Source of the DNA: Acidobacteriaceae bacterium KBS 146
GTDB taxonomy: Bacteria > Acidobacteriota > Terriglobia > Terriglobales > Acidobacteriaceae
NCBI GenBank assembly: GCA_000688615.1
Contig: JHVA01000001.1
Location: 4,385,001-4,449,000 of the forward strand
Direction: 5' to 3'
Length of the DNA stretch: 64,000 nucleotides
The translations under genes and the position numbers were made by a program. Positions 36,282 to 44,578 of this stretch are shown one piece after another. The notes below the pieces were generated by a model, which was given only the letters and a program-made list of their open reading frames with translations, did not search any database and was not told where the DNA came from. Every line of letters begins with the position of its first letter. Within the stretch, counting starts at the first letter, position 1.

Positions 36282-36318
36282 GGAAGGTCGCTCATTTGGA
36301 GCGGCCTTCCATTTGGTT
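36282..36318. terminator. Intrinsic terminator between convergent genes
   Basis: GGAAGGTCGCTC (36282-36293) pairs with GAGCGGCCTTCC (36299-36310) with one G-T pair, followed by ATTTGGTT. It lies 10 bp after the SDR stop and just before the stop of the convergent M48-like gene. Confidence 0.6.
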
Positions 36319-36327
36319 AACGTTTAA

Positions 36328-37635
36328 CTAGTTCGTCGATGATGTAGTCGTCGAGGTTTTGATGCCGACGGCTGTCTCCGGGCAGCTCTTCCAGACGAGG
36401 CCGATGGCTTGGTAGAGATTGATCGCACGAGGCGGCACAGAGGTTTCGGAAAGCGATTTGGACCGTTTGGATGCCAAGATCCACCATGCGACAGGAGCTT
36501 GCTGGATGTCGTAGCCAGCGTCGTGAAGCAGACCGAGGCTTACACGACCACTTTGATTGAAAAGATCGGTTTCCATGGACTTGCTTTTGGGGTACATTGC
36601 GAGGCTCGCCAGACTGAGCCCAGGAACGAAGGCTCCGCCGGCCGCTGTTGCGATATCGGCGACTGACATGCTGGTATGAGCAGGCTGCATACGATACTCC
36701 TGTTTCTCCAATGCGATGGCCATGTTGTATGCGAGCACTGCAGCAACTTGTGAGTCATTCTGGAGCCGTTCCACGACTTGATGAGGAATAAGAATGATGC
36801 CGCTGGGAAAGACGAAGGCTTCGTGTGAGTTTGGTCGATCGACGACTTGGAACTGGAATGCGATTTTCGTGGGATCTCCTGCCGGGAGCTGACGCTGATA
36901 AGGCGGGATGAGGCTCGCTCCAATTCGGGAGATGCGTTCCTGCATAGCCTGGTCTTTGTACGGAGGAGTTTCTCTAGGGTTCCAGCCGATCAAGTACTTG
37001 CTGGCTGTACGTTGTTTTGCGGCAGGTACCGCAGCAGGATCGTAAGTTGTTTTCTTGAGTAGTTTGCTTTCTCGATCTGAGACTTTATTGATTTGGAAGC
37101 TGATGGTGTCTGTAACCAGGACGTCGTCAGGATTCAATGTGCCGTGGTATGTGATCCAACTATTGGCTTTTACATCGGATAGTGCAGCAAGCGGGCTTGC
37201 ATAAGACACTGTTGTGCCGGAGCCAATCTTCATGACATAGCCATCCGCTCGGAGAAGAAGATCGTTTCCGTTGGCGGGTTTGATGATTCGGTCTATGACG
37301 GCGACGCCGCTTAGGGTGCGGGGTTCGGGTTCCAGGAAGATGATCTTTCTTGCTTCGACTTTATGTCTCTTGTGGTCGATCTTTCCATAAACAGCGACTT
37401 GTTCTCCGAAGTAGACCTCGCCGCCGTCCTTGCTTAGCTGCAAAGAACCTTTGCGGTGTTCTGTTTGAGAGCTGGAGATGATGCCATAGCCGTTTACATC
37501 GAAGTCGGAGATTGAGACTGAGCGAGTGATATAGCCGGTGAGTACAGGATCAGGCTGTGAGAAAGAAGTTTGGCATCGAGCTTGATCGAGGCAGAAGGCA
37601 GAAAGAAATGCAAGAACAACAGAAAGCCGAACCAT
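36328..37635 (-). CDS. Exported protein with degenerate M48 peptidase-like domain
   Basis: About 435 residues from the ATG at 37635, with a signal peptide (MVRLSVVLAFLSAF and onward to ARCQ); a TTG 13 codons upstream is less likely. The N-terminal half contains small beta modules like OB/DUF5666 repeats. The C-terminal half resembles M48 metalloproteases: FVFPSGIILIPHQVVERLQNDSQVAAVLAYNMAIAL aligns to the helix that normally carries HExxH. Here the positions read Tyr303, Asn304 and Ile307, so zinc binding is lost. Probably a non-catalytic periplasmic protein. The function is unknown. Confidence 0.65.
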   Translation of the reverse strand: MVRLSVVLAFLSAFCLDQARCQTSFSQPDPVLTGYITRSVSISDFDVNGYGIISSSQTEHRKGSLQLSKDGGEVYFGEQVAVYGKIDHKRHKVEARKIIFLEPEPRTLSGVAVIDRIIKPANGNDLLLRADGYVMKIGSGTTVSYASPLAALSDVKANSWITYHGTLNPDDVLVTDTISFQINKVSDRESKLLKKTTYDPAAVPAAKQRTASKYLIGWNPRETPPYKDQAMQERISRIGASLIPPYQRQLPAGDPTKIAFQFQVVDRPNSHEAFVFPSGIILIPHQVVERLQNDSQVAAVLAYNMAIALEKQEYRMQPAHTSMSVADIATAAGGAFVPGLSLASLAMYPKSKSMETDLFNQSGRVSLGLLHDAGYDIQQAPVAWWILASKRSKSLSETSVPPRAINLYQAIGLVWKSCPETAVGIKTSTTTSSTN

Positions 37636-37692
37636 GAGACTCACGATAGAGGCGCATGATTCGGCTGTCCACAACTCTCATGGGTGATTTGT

Positions 37693-39162
37693 TTATGCGA
37701 GCCCATTGCGGGCGATGACTTCTTTGTAGAAGTGCGCGCTCATCTTGGGGGTGCGCTTCTGGGTTTTGAAGTCGACGTAGTGCAGGCCGAAGCGGTAGGC
37801 GTAGCCGTCGGCCCACTCAAAGTTATCCATGAACGACCAGCAGAAGTAGCCTTTGACGGGGACGCCTTCGGAGACTCCGCGATGGAGTTGCGTCAGGTAG
37901 CTGCGCAGGTACATGATGCGGTCGGAGTCGTAGACGTGGCCGTCGGTTGTGAGGACGTCGGTGGAGGAGGCTCCGTTCTCGGTGATGTAGATCTCTTTGA
38001 CTCCCCAGATCTCGGCGATGAACTTCGGAGCCCAGTAGAGTCCCTGCGGGCCTACGCGTAGCCAGGAGCTCATCATGTGCGGATAGGACTCGGGGGCAGA
38101 GATGATGGCGTAGCCCTTGGCGTCGGCGTCGGCGCGGACCCAGGTGGTGGTGTAGTTGTTGAGGCCAACGAAGTCGATGGGCGAGCCGATGGCCTTCATG
38201 TCGGCGTCGGTGAACTTGGGCGCGTTGGCGCCGTGATGCGCCAGATACTGCTCGGTGTACTTGCCCTCGAGGACGGCGGTGAGATAACCGGCGTTCTCCT
38301 CGCGCATGGCCTTGCGGGCGGCCTCGATGTGTTCAGGAGTTTCGATGATGGGGGAGCAGGCTTCAGCGTTCTCAGCGAGGCCGACCTTGATGCCGGACTT
38401 CGCGTGCGCGCGGATGGCCTGCACGCCGAGTCCGTGCGCGAGGACGGCGTGGTGGCGGACCTGGTTGACCTTGGCGGGTGGAAGCTTGAGGCCGGGGGCG
38501 TGGCGTCCGTCGCGATAGCCGATGTCGACGAAGGAACGCATCTCGTTGAGGGTCATGAAGTGGGTGACGCGGTCGGAGAGATGCTGCGCGACGTATCCGG
38601 CGTAGTTGGCGAAGGCCTCGGAGGTCTCGCGCGACTGCCAGCCGCCCTTGTCTTCGAGCGCCTGGGGGAGATCCCAGTGGAAGAGCGTGCAGTAGGGCTG
38701 GATCTTGTTGGCGAGAAGCTCATCGACGACGCGGCTGTAGAAGTCGATACCCTTGGGATTGGGCATGCCGGTTCCATTGGGAAAGATGCGGGACCACGCG
38801 ACGGAGAAGCGATAGGTCTGGAGGCCCATCGCCTTCATGAGCTGAATGTCTTCCTTGTAGCGGTGGTAGTGGTCGTCGGCGACGTCGCCGGTGTCTCCGT
38901 TGTTTGTCTTGCCGGGGGTGTGCGAGAAGGTGTCCCAGATGGAGACGCCGCGGCCGTCGGCCTTGACGGCGCCTTCGACCTGGTAGGAGGCCGTGGCCGA
39001 TCCCCAGAGAAAGCCGTTGGGGAAGAGTTGCTGTGCGGGCGGCGCGATCGTCCCGTTTTGCGCTAGCGCCCGCTCGGTGGAGAGCGCGGGAAGGATGGTA
39101 GGGGCGAGTGCGGCGGAGCCGAAGAGTTTGGCGAATTCTCGTCTGGAAAATCGATTTAGCAC
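37693..39162 (-). CDS. GH1 beta-glucosidase with Tat signal
   Basis: A 489-residue family-1 glycoside hydrolase. The N-terminus MLNRFSRREFAKLFG is a twin-arginine signal with a cleavage site near ALAQ. Family motifs include FLWGSATASYQVEGA, FSVAWSRIFPNG and WDLPQALEDKGGW. The acid/base Glu207 lies in TLNEM, whereas nearly all relatives have NEP. The nucleophile Glu395 is in YITENG. Both catalytic acids are therefore present. It should release glucose or related sugars from beta-glycosides in the periplasm or outside. It lies upstream of the M48-like gene. Confidence 0.93.
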   Translation of the reverse strand: MLNRFSRREFAKLFGSAALAPTILPALSTERALAQNGTIAPPAQQLFPNGFLWGSATASYQVEGAVKADGRGVSIWDTFSHTPGKTNNGDTGDVADDHYHRYKEDIQLMKAMGLQTYRFSVAWSRIFPNGTGMPNPKGIDFYSRVVDELLANKIQPYCTLFHWDLPQALEDKGGWQSRETSEAFANYAGYVAQHLSDRVTHFMTLNEMRSFVDIGYRDGRHAPGLKLPPAKVNQVRHHAVLAHGLGVQAIRAHAKSGIKVGLAENAEACSPIIETPEHIEAARKAMREENAGYLTAVLEGKYTEQYLAHHGANAPKFTDADMKAIGSPIDFVGLNNYTTTWVRADADAKGYAIISAPESYPHMMSSWLRVGPQGLYWAPKFIAEIWGVKEIYITENGASSTDVLTTDGHVYDSDRIMYLRSYLTQLHRGVSEGVPVKGYFCWSFMDNFEWADGYAYRFGLHYVDFKTQKRTPKMSAHFYKEVIARNGLA

Positions 39163-39275
39163 GTTTGTCTTCCTCTAAAAAGCTGACAGGAAGTTTAGCG
39201 TCCGGAGGCGAACTGTGCCAAATGTGTGTTGGGGAGTGTTCCGCTGCTGTTATTGCTGTTCCAGGCGAAATGCAG

Positions 39276-39310
39276 GGATTCTTCGCTCCGCTCAGAGTGA
39301 GGGTGATGGG
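39276..39310. repeat. Possible dispersed repeat (GATTCTTCGCTCCGCTCAGA type)
   Basis: The stretch around 39277-39300 contains GATTCTTCGCTCCGCTCAGA followed by GTGAGG. I recall very similar short sequences scattered between genes in acidobacteria and other phyla. Only one copy is seen here, immediately before the pectinesterase stop, so its repeat nature is from memory, not from this window. Confidence 0.35.
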
Positions 39311-40312
39311 TTAGGGAAGCTTTGCGGCCTCGGCGATGGGGCTCCAGTGGTCTTTGCCGCGAAGGAAGTTTTTCGGTTCGAACTGCTTTGCCTGTGCGTC
39401 GGTGAGTTGATGCGTCCATGAAGGGCGCTGCGATGTGTCCGCGCCGGGGCCGCTGTTGCCATACTCGGCATAGAAGGCGGTCTTCTCGTTGGAGGCCTTG
39501 CCCCAGTTGTTCCAGCCCTGTGGGGCGAGGGTGGCGGGCAGCTCGGTGTGGAGATAGACAGCGCGGGAGTATGGTCGCCAGGGGCGGCCGAGGAAGAAGT
39601 GGTGTCCGGCGAGGCCAGCTTCGTCGGCAGTGACGCGGCTGTTGGCGATGACGTAGCCGGTGGTCTGGTCGGCGGAGGTGCGCGACTGCGCGGTGAGATA
39701 GCCGGGGGAGAGCTCGTGGAGCTCGGAGTGGTCGAAGACGGCCTGGGCGTTGCCGAAGATGAAGTCGACGGTGCCTTCGATGTAGGTGTCGAGGTAGTAC
39801 TGGCGGCCGTAGTCGGCGAAGAGGGTGTCCTGGTGGCCGAGGATGCGGCAGTGCTTGAAGATGGCGCGGTCGGAGCGGACGGCGATGGCGACGGCCTGAC
39901 CGGTGTTGCCGGCGGTGTTCTCAAAGGTCAGGTTGTCGGCCTCGAAGCCGGGAGCGTCGACGCGGACGGTCTCGGTGAAAAAGGTTCCGCCGGCTTGTTT
40001 GGCGTTCATGGAATTTGTGATGACGACGTCTTCGGGTCGCTTGCCTTTGCCGACGAAGGTGATGTTGGGGTGGTTCTGCGTGATGATGACGCGCTCATGG
40101 TAGATTCCAGGTTCAATTTCGATGTAGACGCGTCCTCCTCTTCCGGCGAAGGGGTGGTGGTCCATGGCCATCTGGATGGTCGGGAACTCGTTTGTGCCTT
40201 CGATGCCGGTCTTGACGTCGTGGGCGACGCGAACGTGAACGTCCTGGGCGAGGGAAACGGGGGCAAAAAAGCAAGGGGAGATGACCAAAATAATTGGCAG
40301 GACCAATCTCAT
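39311..40312 (-). CDS. Secreted pectinesterase (CE8)
   Basis: About 333 residues from the ATG at 40312, followed by a signal peptide (about 1-22, ending VSLAQD). A further upstream in-frame start would place non-protein-like sequence before it. It is a right-handed beta-helix enzyme that removes methyl esters from pectin. Active-site motifs are GHQDTL (Asp162), the nucleophile Asp183 in TVDFIFGNAQAVF, and LGRPW (Arg243). It points to growth on plant cell-wall material. It is divergent from the SRP RNA gene. Confidence 0.94.
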   Translation of the reverse strand: MRLVLPIILVISPCFFAPVSLAQDVHVRVAHDVKTGIEGTNEFPTIQMAMDHHPFAGRGGRVYIEIEPGIYHERVIITQNHPNITFVGKGKRPEDVVITNSMNAKQAGGTFFTETVRVDAPGFEADNLTFENTAGNTGQAVAIAVRSDRAIFKHCRILGHQDTLFADYGRQYYLDTYIEGTVDFIFGNAQAVFDHSELHELSPGYLTAQSRTSADQTTGYVIANSRVTADEAGLAGHHFFLGRPWRPYSRAVYLHTELPATLAPQGWNNWGKASNEKTAFYAEYGNSGPGADTSQRPSWTHQLTDAQAKQFEPKNFLRGKDHWSPIAEAAKLP

Positions 40313-40366
40313 GGCTGAAGCGTAGCAGGTCCGTGACATGACTGGAAATGGAGGATTTAGGCGGAT

Positions 40367-40395
40367 TTGGGATGTGGATTTCCCAATGGTAGAAT
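40367..40395 (+). promoter_or_regulatory. Promoter of the SRP RNA gene
   Basis: TTGGGA (40367-40372) and TAGAAT (40390-40395) are spaced by 17 bp. They end six bases before the inferred first base of the RNA at 40401, an almost ideal layout for a strong housekeeping sigma-factor promoter. Confidence 0.6.
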
Positions 40396-40400
40396 GAGAC

Positions 40401-40497
40401 GTGTGCCGGGTCCTACGCGACGTAATCCCGCCAATCCCGCCAGGTCCGGAAGGAAGCAACGGTAACGGGTCATTACGGGCGCAGTGGGTCGCCCGGT
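40401..40497 (+). ncRNA. ffs: Small SRP RNA (4.5S-type)
   Basis: About 97 nt. The ends GTGCCGGG (40401-40408) and CCCGGTAC (40490-40497) pair. The hallmark Ffh-binding region AGGTCCGGAAGGAAGCAAC lies in the apical part (near 40440-40458). A T8 run interrupted only at its start follows directly, as for an intrinsic terminator. The short single-hairpin form lacks an Alu domain. It works with Ffh and FtsY (14.1 kb) in co-translational membrane targeting. Confidence 0.95.
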
Positions 40498-40510
40498 ACA
40501 TTTTTTTAAG
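40498..40510 (+). terminator. T-tract ending the SRP RNA
   Basis: The terminal GC stem of the RNA is followed at once by a T-rich run from 40499 to 40506, consistent with intrinsic termination. Confidence 0.6.
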
Positions 40511-40750
40511 GCTCCGCAGAGATGGAGCCATTGAGCAGTCCCCAGGATGCCAGCGCACAGGCACCGCTCAAGATTCCTTCCAGGCTATTGTTCAGCTTTG
40601 TCTTCCGGTAGATGATGAGATGAGAGCAGGATTAGTGTCCTGCGGCGGAGGGGTGCGTTCTGCATGACAGGCCGTGATTTCTCCGCGGAAAATAGTTTGG
40701 GCGGTGCTGAGTTTCGATTCGGCCTGCTCCACAGGATTTGAGGTGAAGGT

Positions 40751-41767
40751 TTGAGTTTGACGTTGAAGCCCCGGGCCCAGGTGCGGGCAAAGATATCTTC
40801 AGTAGGTACTTACGTTCCACCGCGGTTGCTGACCAACGCAGACCTGGAAAAGATGGTCGATACGAATGACCAGTGGATTGTGGAACGGACGGGAATTCGT
40901 GAACGGCATCTGGTTGAGCCGGGTGTGGCGACCAGCGACCTGGCAGTTGAGGCGGCCAAGTGCTGCCTGGCTAAGCGTGGCGTGGACGCCAGCGAAGTCG
41001 AGGTGATCATTGTGGCGACCGTCACACCGGACATGCTGTTTCCGGCGACGGCCTGCCTGGTACAGAACAAGCTTGGGGCAAAGGGTGCCTGGGGCTTCGA
41101 TCTTTCGGCGGCATGCTCTGGATTTCCGTATGCCCTTCAAGTGGGCGCCAAACTGATCGAAAGCGGGATGCACAAAAAGGTCCTGGTCATCGGGGCCGAT
41201 GTGATGAGCTCGATCATCGACTATACCGACCGGGCTACTTGTGTGATCTTCGGTGACGGCGCGGGAGCGGTCCTGCTGGAGCCGTGTGCAGCGGACGAGA
41301 TTGGACTGATCGACTACTGGCATGAAGTCGATGGGTCGGGCGGTGTAGCGCTCAATATGCCGGCAGGCGGAAGCCTTCATCCGGCGACCGCGGAGACGGT
41401 CGCCAAGAAGATGCACTACGTCCATCAGGACGGGCAGACGGTTTATAAATTCGCGGTGCGCAAGATGGCGGAGGCGGCAGAGACTGTGTTGGTGCGGAAT
41501 GGCCTGACCGGCAGCGACCTCTCCTGCTTCATTCCTCATCAGGCGAATAAGCGGATTATTCTTTCGACGGCGGAGAGGCTGGGAATGCCGCAGGATCGTG
41601 TAGTGATCAACATCGACCGCTTTGGGAATACGACGGCGGGGACGATTCCGCTGGCGATGCAGACGGCTCTCGACGAGAAACGCCTGAAGAAGGGCGATCT
41701 GGTGCTGCTGGCCAGCGTTGGAGCGGGCTTTACCGTAGGAGCGACGCTGCTGCGCTGGGAGTTCTGA
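40751..41767 (+). CDS. fabH: 3-oxoacyl-ACP synthase III (FabH)
   Basis: A 338-residue KAS III that starts fatty-acid synthesis by condensing acetyl-CoA with malonyl-ACP. The catalytic triad is Cys122 (AACSGF), His263 (IPHQAN) and Asn293 (FGNTT). An in-frame TGA at 40739 rules out any earlier start. The first candidates are TTG at 40751 (preceded by GAGGTG) and TTG at 40757. No ATG occurs before residue 35, so a TTG start is required. It stands alone here, not in a fab cluster. Confidence 0.95.
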   Translation: MSLTLKPRAQVRAKISSVGTYVPPRLLTNADLEKMVDTNDQWIVERTGIRERHLVEPGVATSDLAVEAAKCCLAKRGVDASEVEVIIVATVTPDMLFPATACLVQNKLGAKGAWGFDLSAACSGFPYALQVGAKLIESGMHKKVLVIGADVMSSIIDYTDRATCVIFGDGAGAVLLEPCAADEIGLIDYWHEVDGSGGVALNMPAGGSLHPATAETVAKKMHYVHQDGQTVYKFAVRKMAEAAETVLVRNGLTGSDLSCFIPHQANKRIILSTAERLGMPQDRVVINIDRFGNTTAGTIPLAMQTALDEKRLKKGDLVLLASVGAGFTVGATLLRWEF

Positions 41768-41806
41768 TTGGAATAGAGTACGGCCGCTCGAAGCGGCAGA
41801 CAGAGG

Positions 41807-41832
41807 CGGACCTTTCGGGGTCCGTTTTTGTT
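41807..41832 (+). terminator. Rho-independent terminator after fabH
   Basis: CGGACC (41807-41812) pairs with GGTCCG (41819-41824), followed by TTTTTGTTT. It lies 40 bp after the fabH stop codon. Confidence 0.8.
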
Positions 41833-41840
41833 TGGTGATA

Positions 41841-43610
41841 CTAACGAATGGATTGCCGGGGTATCAACGGAGTCTGCAGGGCCTTCTGGCGTTGCTGCTC
41901 CACGAGATCGCAGAAGCTGTCATGAGACATCCACTGTTTACAGAGAGAGGGGCCGTCTGCGCTGATCTTGCGGAACAACTCGTCGGTGGGGGCGATCGGG
42001 TCAGGCTGGGCAGCCGAGGTCGGGGGGGCGTCATTGATCCTGCGTGCGCTGAGCAGCATATCGGAGTTATACCGTTCGAGGATCCTGGTGTCGTAGTGCG
42101 GAGGAAGCAGATCGTAGGTCAGCCAGCTCCACGCGCCGATATAGGCATAGACCAGGAACTCGCGATGTTCCGCAAGGAAGGTCTGGCTTGGAACAATCTG
42201 CAGAGGGAACCAGGGTCTGAGGTCCAGCAGTCCGCGGTCAACTGTGTCCTGTTGAAGATACTTGACGGAGGATTCCGCATTCGCAACGTAGGAGACATTC
42301 TGAATCGTCTTACGGGGGGAATAGAACGAGACCTGATGAAAGACGGTAATGTCGGATAGGGCGAGAGGCGATTCCGTGTGGCGGTCGAGCAGACTCATCT
42401 GCTCACTGAGCCTGGTCACTGACAAGGCATGAATCCGAGTCATCCTTATTCCAGATACCACAAAAAAGAGCAGAGCGGCGCAGCAGAGTAGAAGTGGAAA
42501 GCTGCGAGGGCGGGGAGCGACGGCGAAGCCGAAGTGACAGATTGCCACGATGGCGCCAATGATGCCCGCCAGGGCATAGCGTTCTGTAAACCCATGCGTC
42601 ACAAACTTGGCCAGGAACATGGCGAAGAAGGGAACGGCGATGATGCACCCCCAGGCTACGACTTCGTAGGTGGAGAAGTGGCGCAGGATGCGTTTGCTGC
42701 CGGGCTGCTCGTAGGATTCGGAACGGAGAGCGGCGATCAGAAAGGGAATGGCTCCCAGAATCAGGATGTTGGCCAGCGGTCCCAGGATCCCCGGATAGAA
42801 CTCAAGCAGGCTTCCCCAGATGGGGACCGCCCAGAAATGAGCCGAGTAAGAGTTTGCGCTGCGGATGATGGAGAGAAAAGCCAGCGGGGGGACAGCCGCG
42901 CCGGAGAGGGCCAGCCAGACCCAGATATCGATTCGTCTGAGTTGCAAGATGCGCGCGATCTCGCCCAGGGCGAGGGCGAAGAAGAATAGAACCGCATAGT
43001 AGTGGCTGGAGACTGCCAGGGCAGCGGCAAAAAAGAGGGTGCAGAGCCAAAGCACACGTCTTTTGTGGGAGGAAGTAAGTCTCTGCCAAGCAAGAAGAGA
43101 CAGCGCGCAGAAGCCCAGCATGCTGCCGTAACCGCGTGCCTCGGTTGCATAGTAGATCGCGCTGGAGGTCAGTGGCATCAGCATTCCGAGGAAGGCCCAA
43201 AGCACTGAGGTCCGGTTTCGAAGCAGATAGAAGAGGCAGATGCACATCAAACCGAAGCCCGCGATCGGCAGCAGTCGAAGGGTGAAGTGACTGAGCCCGA
43301 ACACGGCTGTGATCTGATGGATGAGGTAGTAGAACAAAGGAGGGTGTTGATCGGCCCCCGTTTTCAATCCCTCGAGCATTTGGGCCATCGTATGTGGCCT
43401 GGAGAGGTAGAGGGTAAAGAACTCATCGTCCCAGATCAACTTCCGTCGCGCGATGGTGGTCGCAATGCTGAGATAGACCGGAAGAAAGATACCGAAGACC
43501 AGCAGACTGCCTCTGGCTTCAAAGGCTTCGGCGATCTTTTCTAATTGCGCGAGGGTCCACGATACATGTTCTTTCGCATGCCGAATGGACGCGACACCGG
43601 TGTGGATCAT
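41841..43610 (-). CDS. Membrane glycosyltransferase, GT39/ArnT-like
   Basis: A 589-residue polytopic protein with about eleven or twelve hydrophobic segments. The first periplasmic loop has WDDEFFTLYL, with the acidic pair used by the PMT/ArnT fold for polyprenyl-phosphate-sugar donors, followed by DQHPPLFYYLIHQ, a conserved family motif. A soluble periplasmic tail follows at about 430-589. It probably transfers a sugar from a lipid carrier to a cell-surface acceptor. Donor and acceptor are unknown. No lipid A or O-antigen genes are adjacent. Confidence 0.8.
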   Translation of the reverse strand: MIHTGVASIRHAKEHVSWTLAQLEKIAEAFEARGSLLVFGIFLPVYLSIATTIARRKLIWDDEFFTLYLSRPHTMAQMLEGLKTGADQHPPLFYYLIHQITAVFGLSHFTLRLLPIAGFGLMCICLFYLLRNRTSVLWAFLGMLMPLTSSAIYYATEARGYGSMLGFCALSLLAWQRLTSSHKRRVLWLCTLFFAAALAVSSHYYAVLFFFALALGEIARILQLRRIDIWVWLALSGAAVPPLAFLSIIRSANSYSAHFWAVPIWGSLLEFYPGILGPLANILILGAIPFLIAALRSESYEQPGSKRILRHFSTYEVVAWGCIIAVPFFAMFLAKFVTHGFTERYALAGIIGAIVAICHFGFAVAPRPRSFPLLLCCAALLFFVVSGIRMTRIHALSVTRLSEQMSLLDRHTESPLALSDITVFHQVSFYSPRKTIQNVSYVANAESSVKYLQQDTVDRGLLDLRPWFPLQIVPSQTFLAEHREFLVYAYIGAWSWLTYDLLPPHYDTRILERYNSDMLLSARRINDAPPTSAAQPDPIAPTDELFRKISADGPSLCKQWMSHDSFCDLVEQQRQKALQTPLIPRQSIR

Positions 43611-43705
43611 GGACTATTTCCCTGAGAAAAATTTGTACAGGTTCCTGTTAGAGGAACAAATGGATATTTTTTGTTTTTCGCCGGACACCGCCGGTTTCGG
43701 CGGGG

Positions 43706-43735
43706 CGGCTCTGTATCCAACATATTCTAGAGCCG
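43706..43735. repeat. Inverted repeat upstream of the GT39-like gene
   Basis: CGGCTCT (43706-43712) and AGAGCCG (43729-43735) flank a 16-nt AT-rich centre. No T-tract follows, so an operator or RNA hairpin is as likely as a terminator. Confidence 0.3.
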
Positions 43736-43781
43736 GGGGACTTCGGTAGGTAGTTTTTTCTTCAGGTATGTTGGCGGAGGG

Positions 43782-44510
43782 TCAGACGGTAGTGCCGCTT
43801 TGCGAAGCTAGGTCGGGAGAAGTCTTGATCGATTTGGCGGTGCGGTAGATCTGCCAGGCTGCGATCCCGCAGCTTAGGAGGATGATGCTCCAGACCACGA
43901 TGAGAACTGTGGTTTCGTATCTGGCGGAGAGGCGGTTCCAGAGGCGAAGAATGGACCTGCCGTAATAAAGGCCGAGTCCGGCGGCGATGAAATGGCGTGC
44001 TGTACGACTGACGATGAAAGCCCAGAGGAACTTATGCCTGGACATTCTGAGAGCTCCTGCGGCAAGGACAAAGGGGGCCAGAGGCATTGGTGGGGGCAGG
44101 ATTGCGGGAACGGCGACGGCCAGAATGGCATGCCGCTCCATCCAGTCGCGAACGAGCTTGAAGATGCGCGGAGGCACACGCTTCTCGAGGAAGGCCATAC
44201 CGCCGGAGACGCCTACACGATAACTGAGATAGCCACCGACCGCCGATCCTGCAGAAGCTGCGAGAACCAATAGGAGCCAGTTTTCGTGGCGAGCAGCCAT
44301 CAAGACGAGCATGATGTCAGTGATTCCTGGGATGGGTAAGGGGATAAAGGACGAATCGATGATCGACACCAGAAATAAACCAAAGGGACCAAATGTGAAG
44401 AGAAAGTGCATCAAGGGAGAACGATGCGGATGAGACGCAGGAGCGGCCAAGGCGAGCGCTATGCGCTTCGCAGAGTCAGCCACGATCGAAGTGGCAGCCG
44501 CAGTAGTCAT
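43782..44510 (-). CDS. DedA/VTT-domain membrane protein
   Basis: A 242-residue integral membrane protein of the SNARE-associated (VTT) family. It shows IIDSSFIPLPIPGITDIMLV, the glycine motif SAVGGYLSYRVGVSGG, and AILPPPMPLAPFVLAAGALRM, the re-entrant segments typical of DedA/YqaA. Family members act in lipid-carrier flipping and membrane homeostasis. An internal ATG at residue 34 (MHFLFTFG) is an alternative start, since the first 33 residues are not conserved-looking. Confidence 0.85.
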   Translation of the reverse strand: MTTAAATSIVADSAKRIALALAAPASHPHRSPLMHFLFTFGPFGLFLVSIIDSSFIPLPIPGITDIMLVLMAARHENWLLLVLAASAGSAVGGYLSYRVGVSGGMAFLEKRVPPRIFKLVRDWMERHAILAVAVPAILPPPMPLAPFVLAAGALRMSRHKFLWAFIVSRTARHFIAAGLGLYYGRSILRLWNRLSARYETTVLIVVWSIILLSCGIAAWQIYRTAKSIKTSPDLASQSGTTV

Positions 44511-44578
44511 ACAGGATATGACGCGGACGACCGTCGCCGAGTCTCGCTGAAATCGCGAAAAACCGCCCTCGCTATGAC

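Noticed and set aside
38077..39066. A 329-codon frame antisense to the GH1 gene
   Set aside because: Composed of repetitive Val/Gly/Asp strings typical of the complement of a high-GC gene. The sense frame is a clear glycosidase.
39548..40318. A 256-codon frame antisense to the pectinesterase gene
   Set aside because: Same shadow effect; the pectinesterase active-site motifs establish the real frame.
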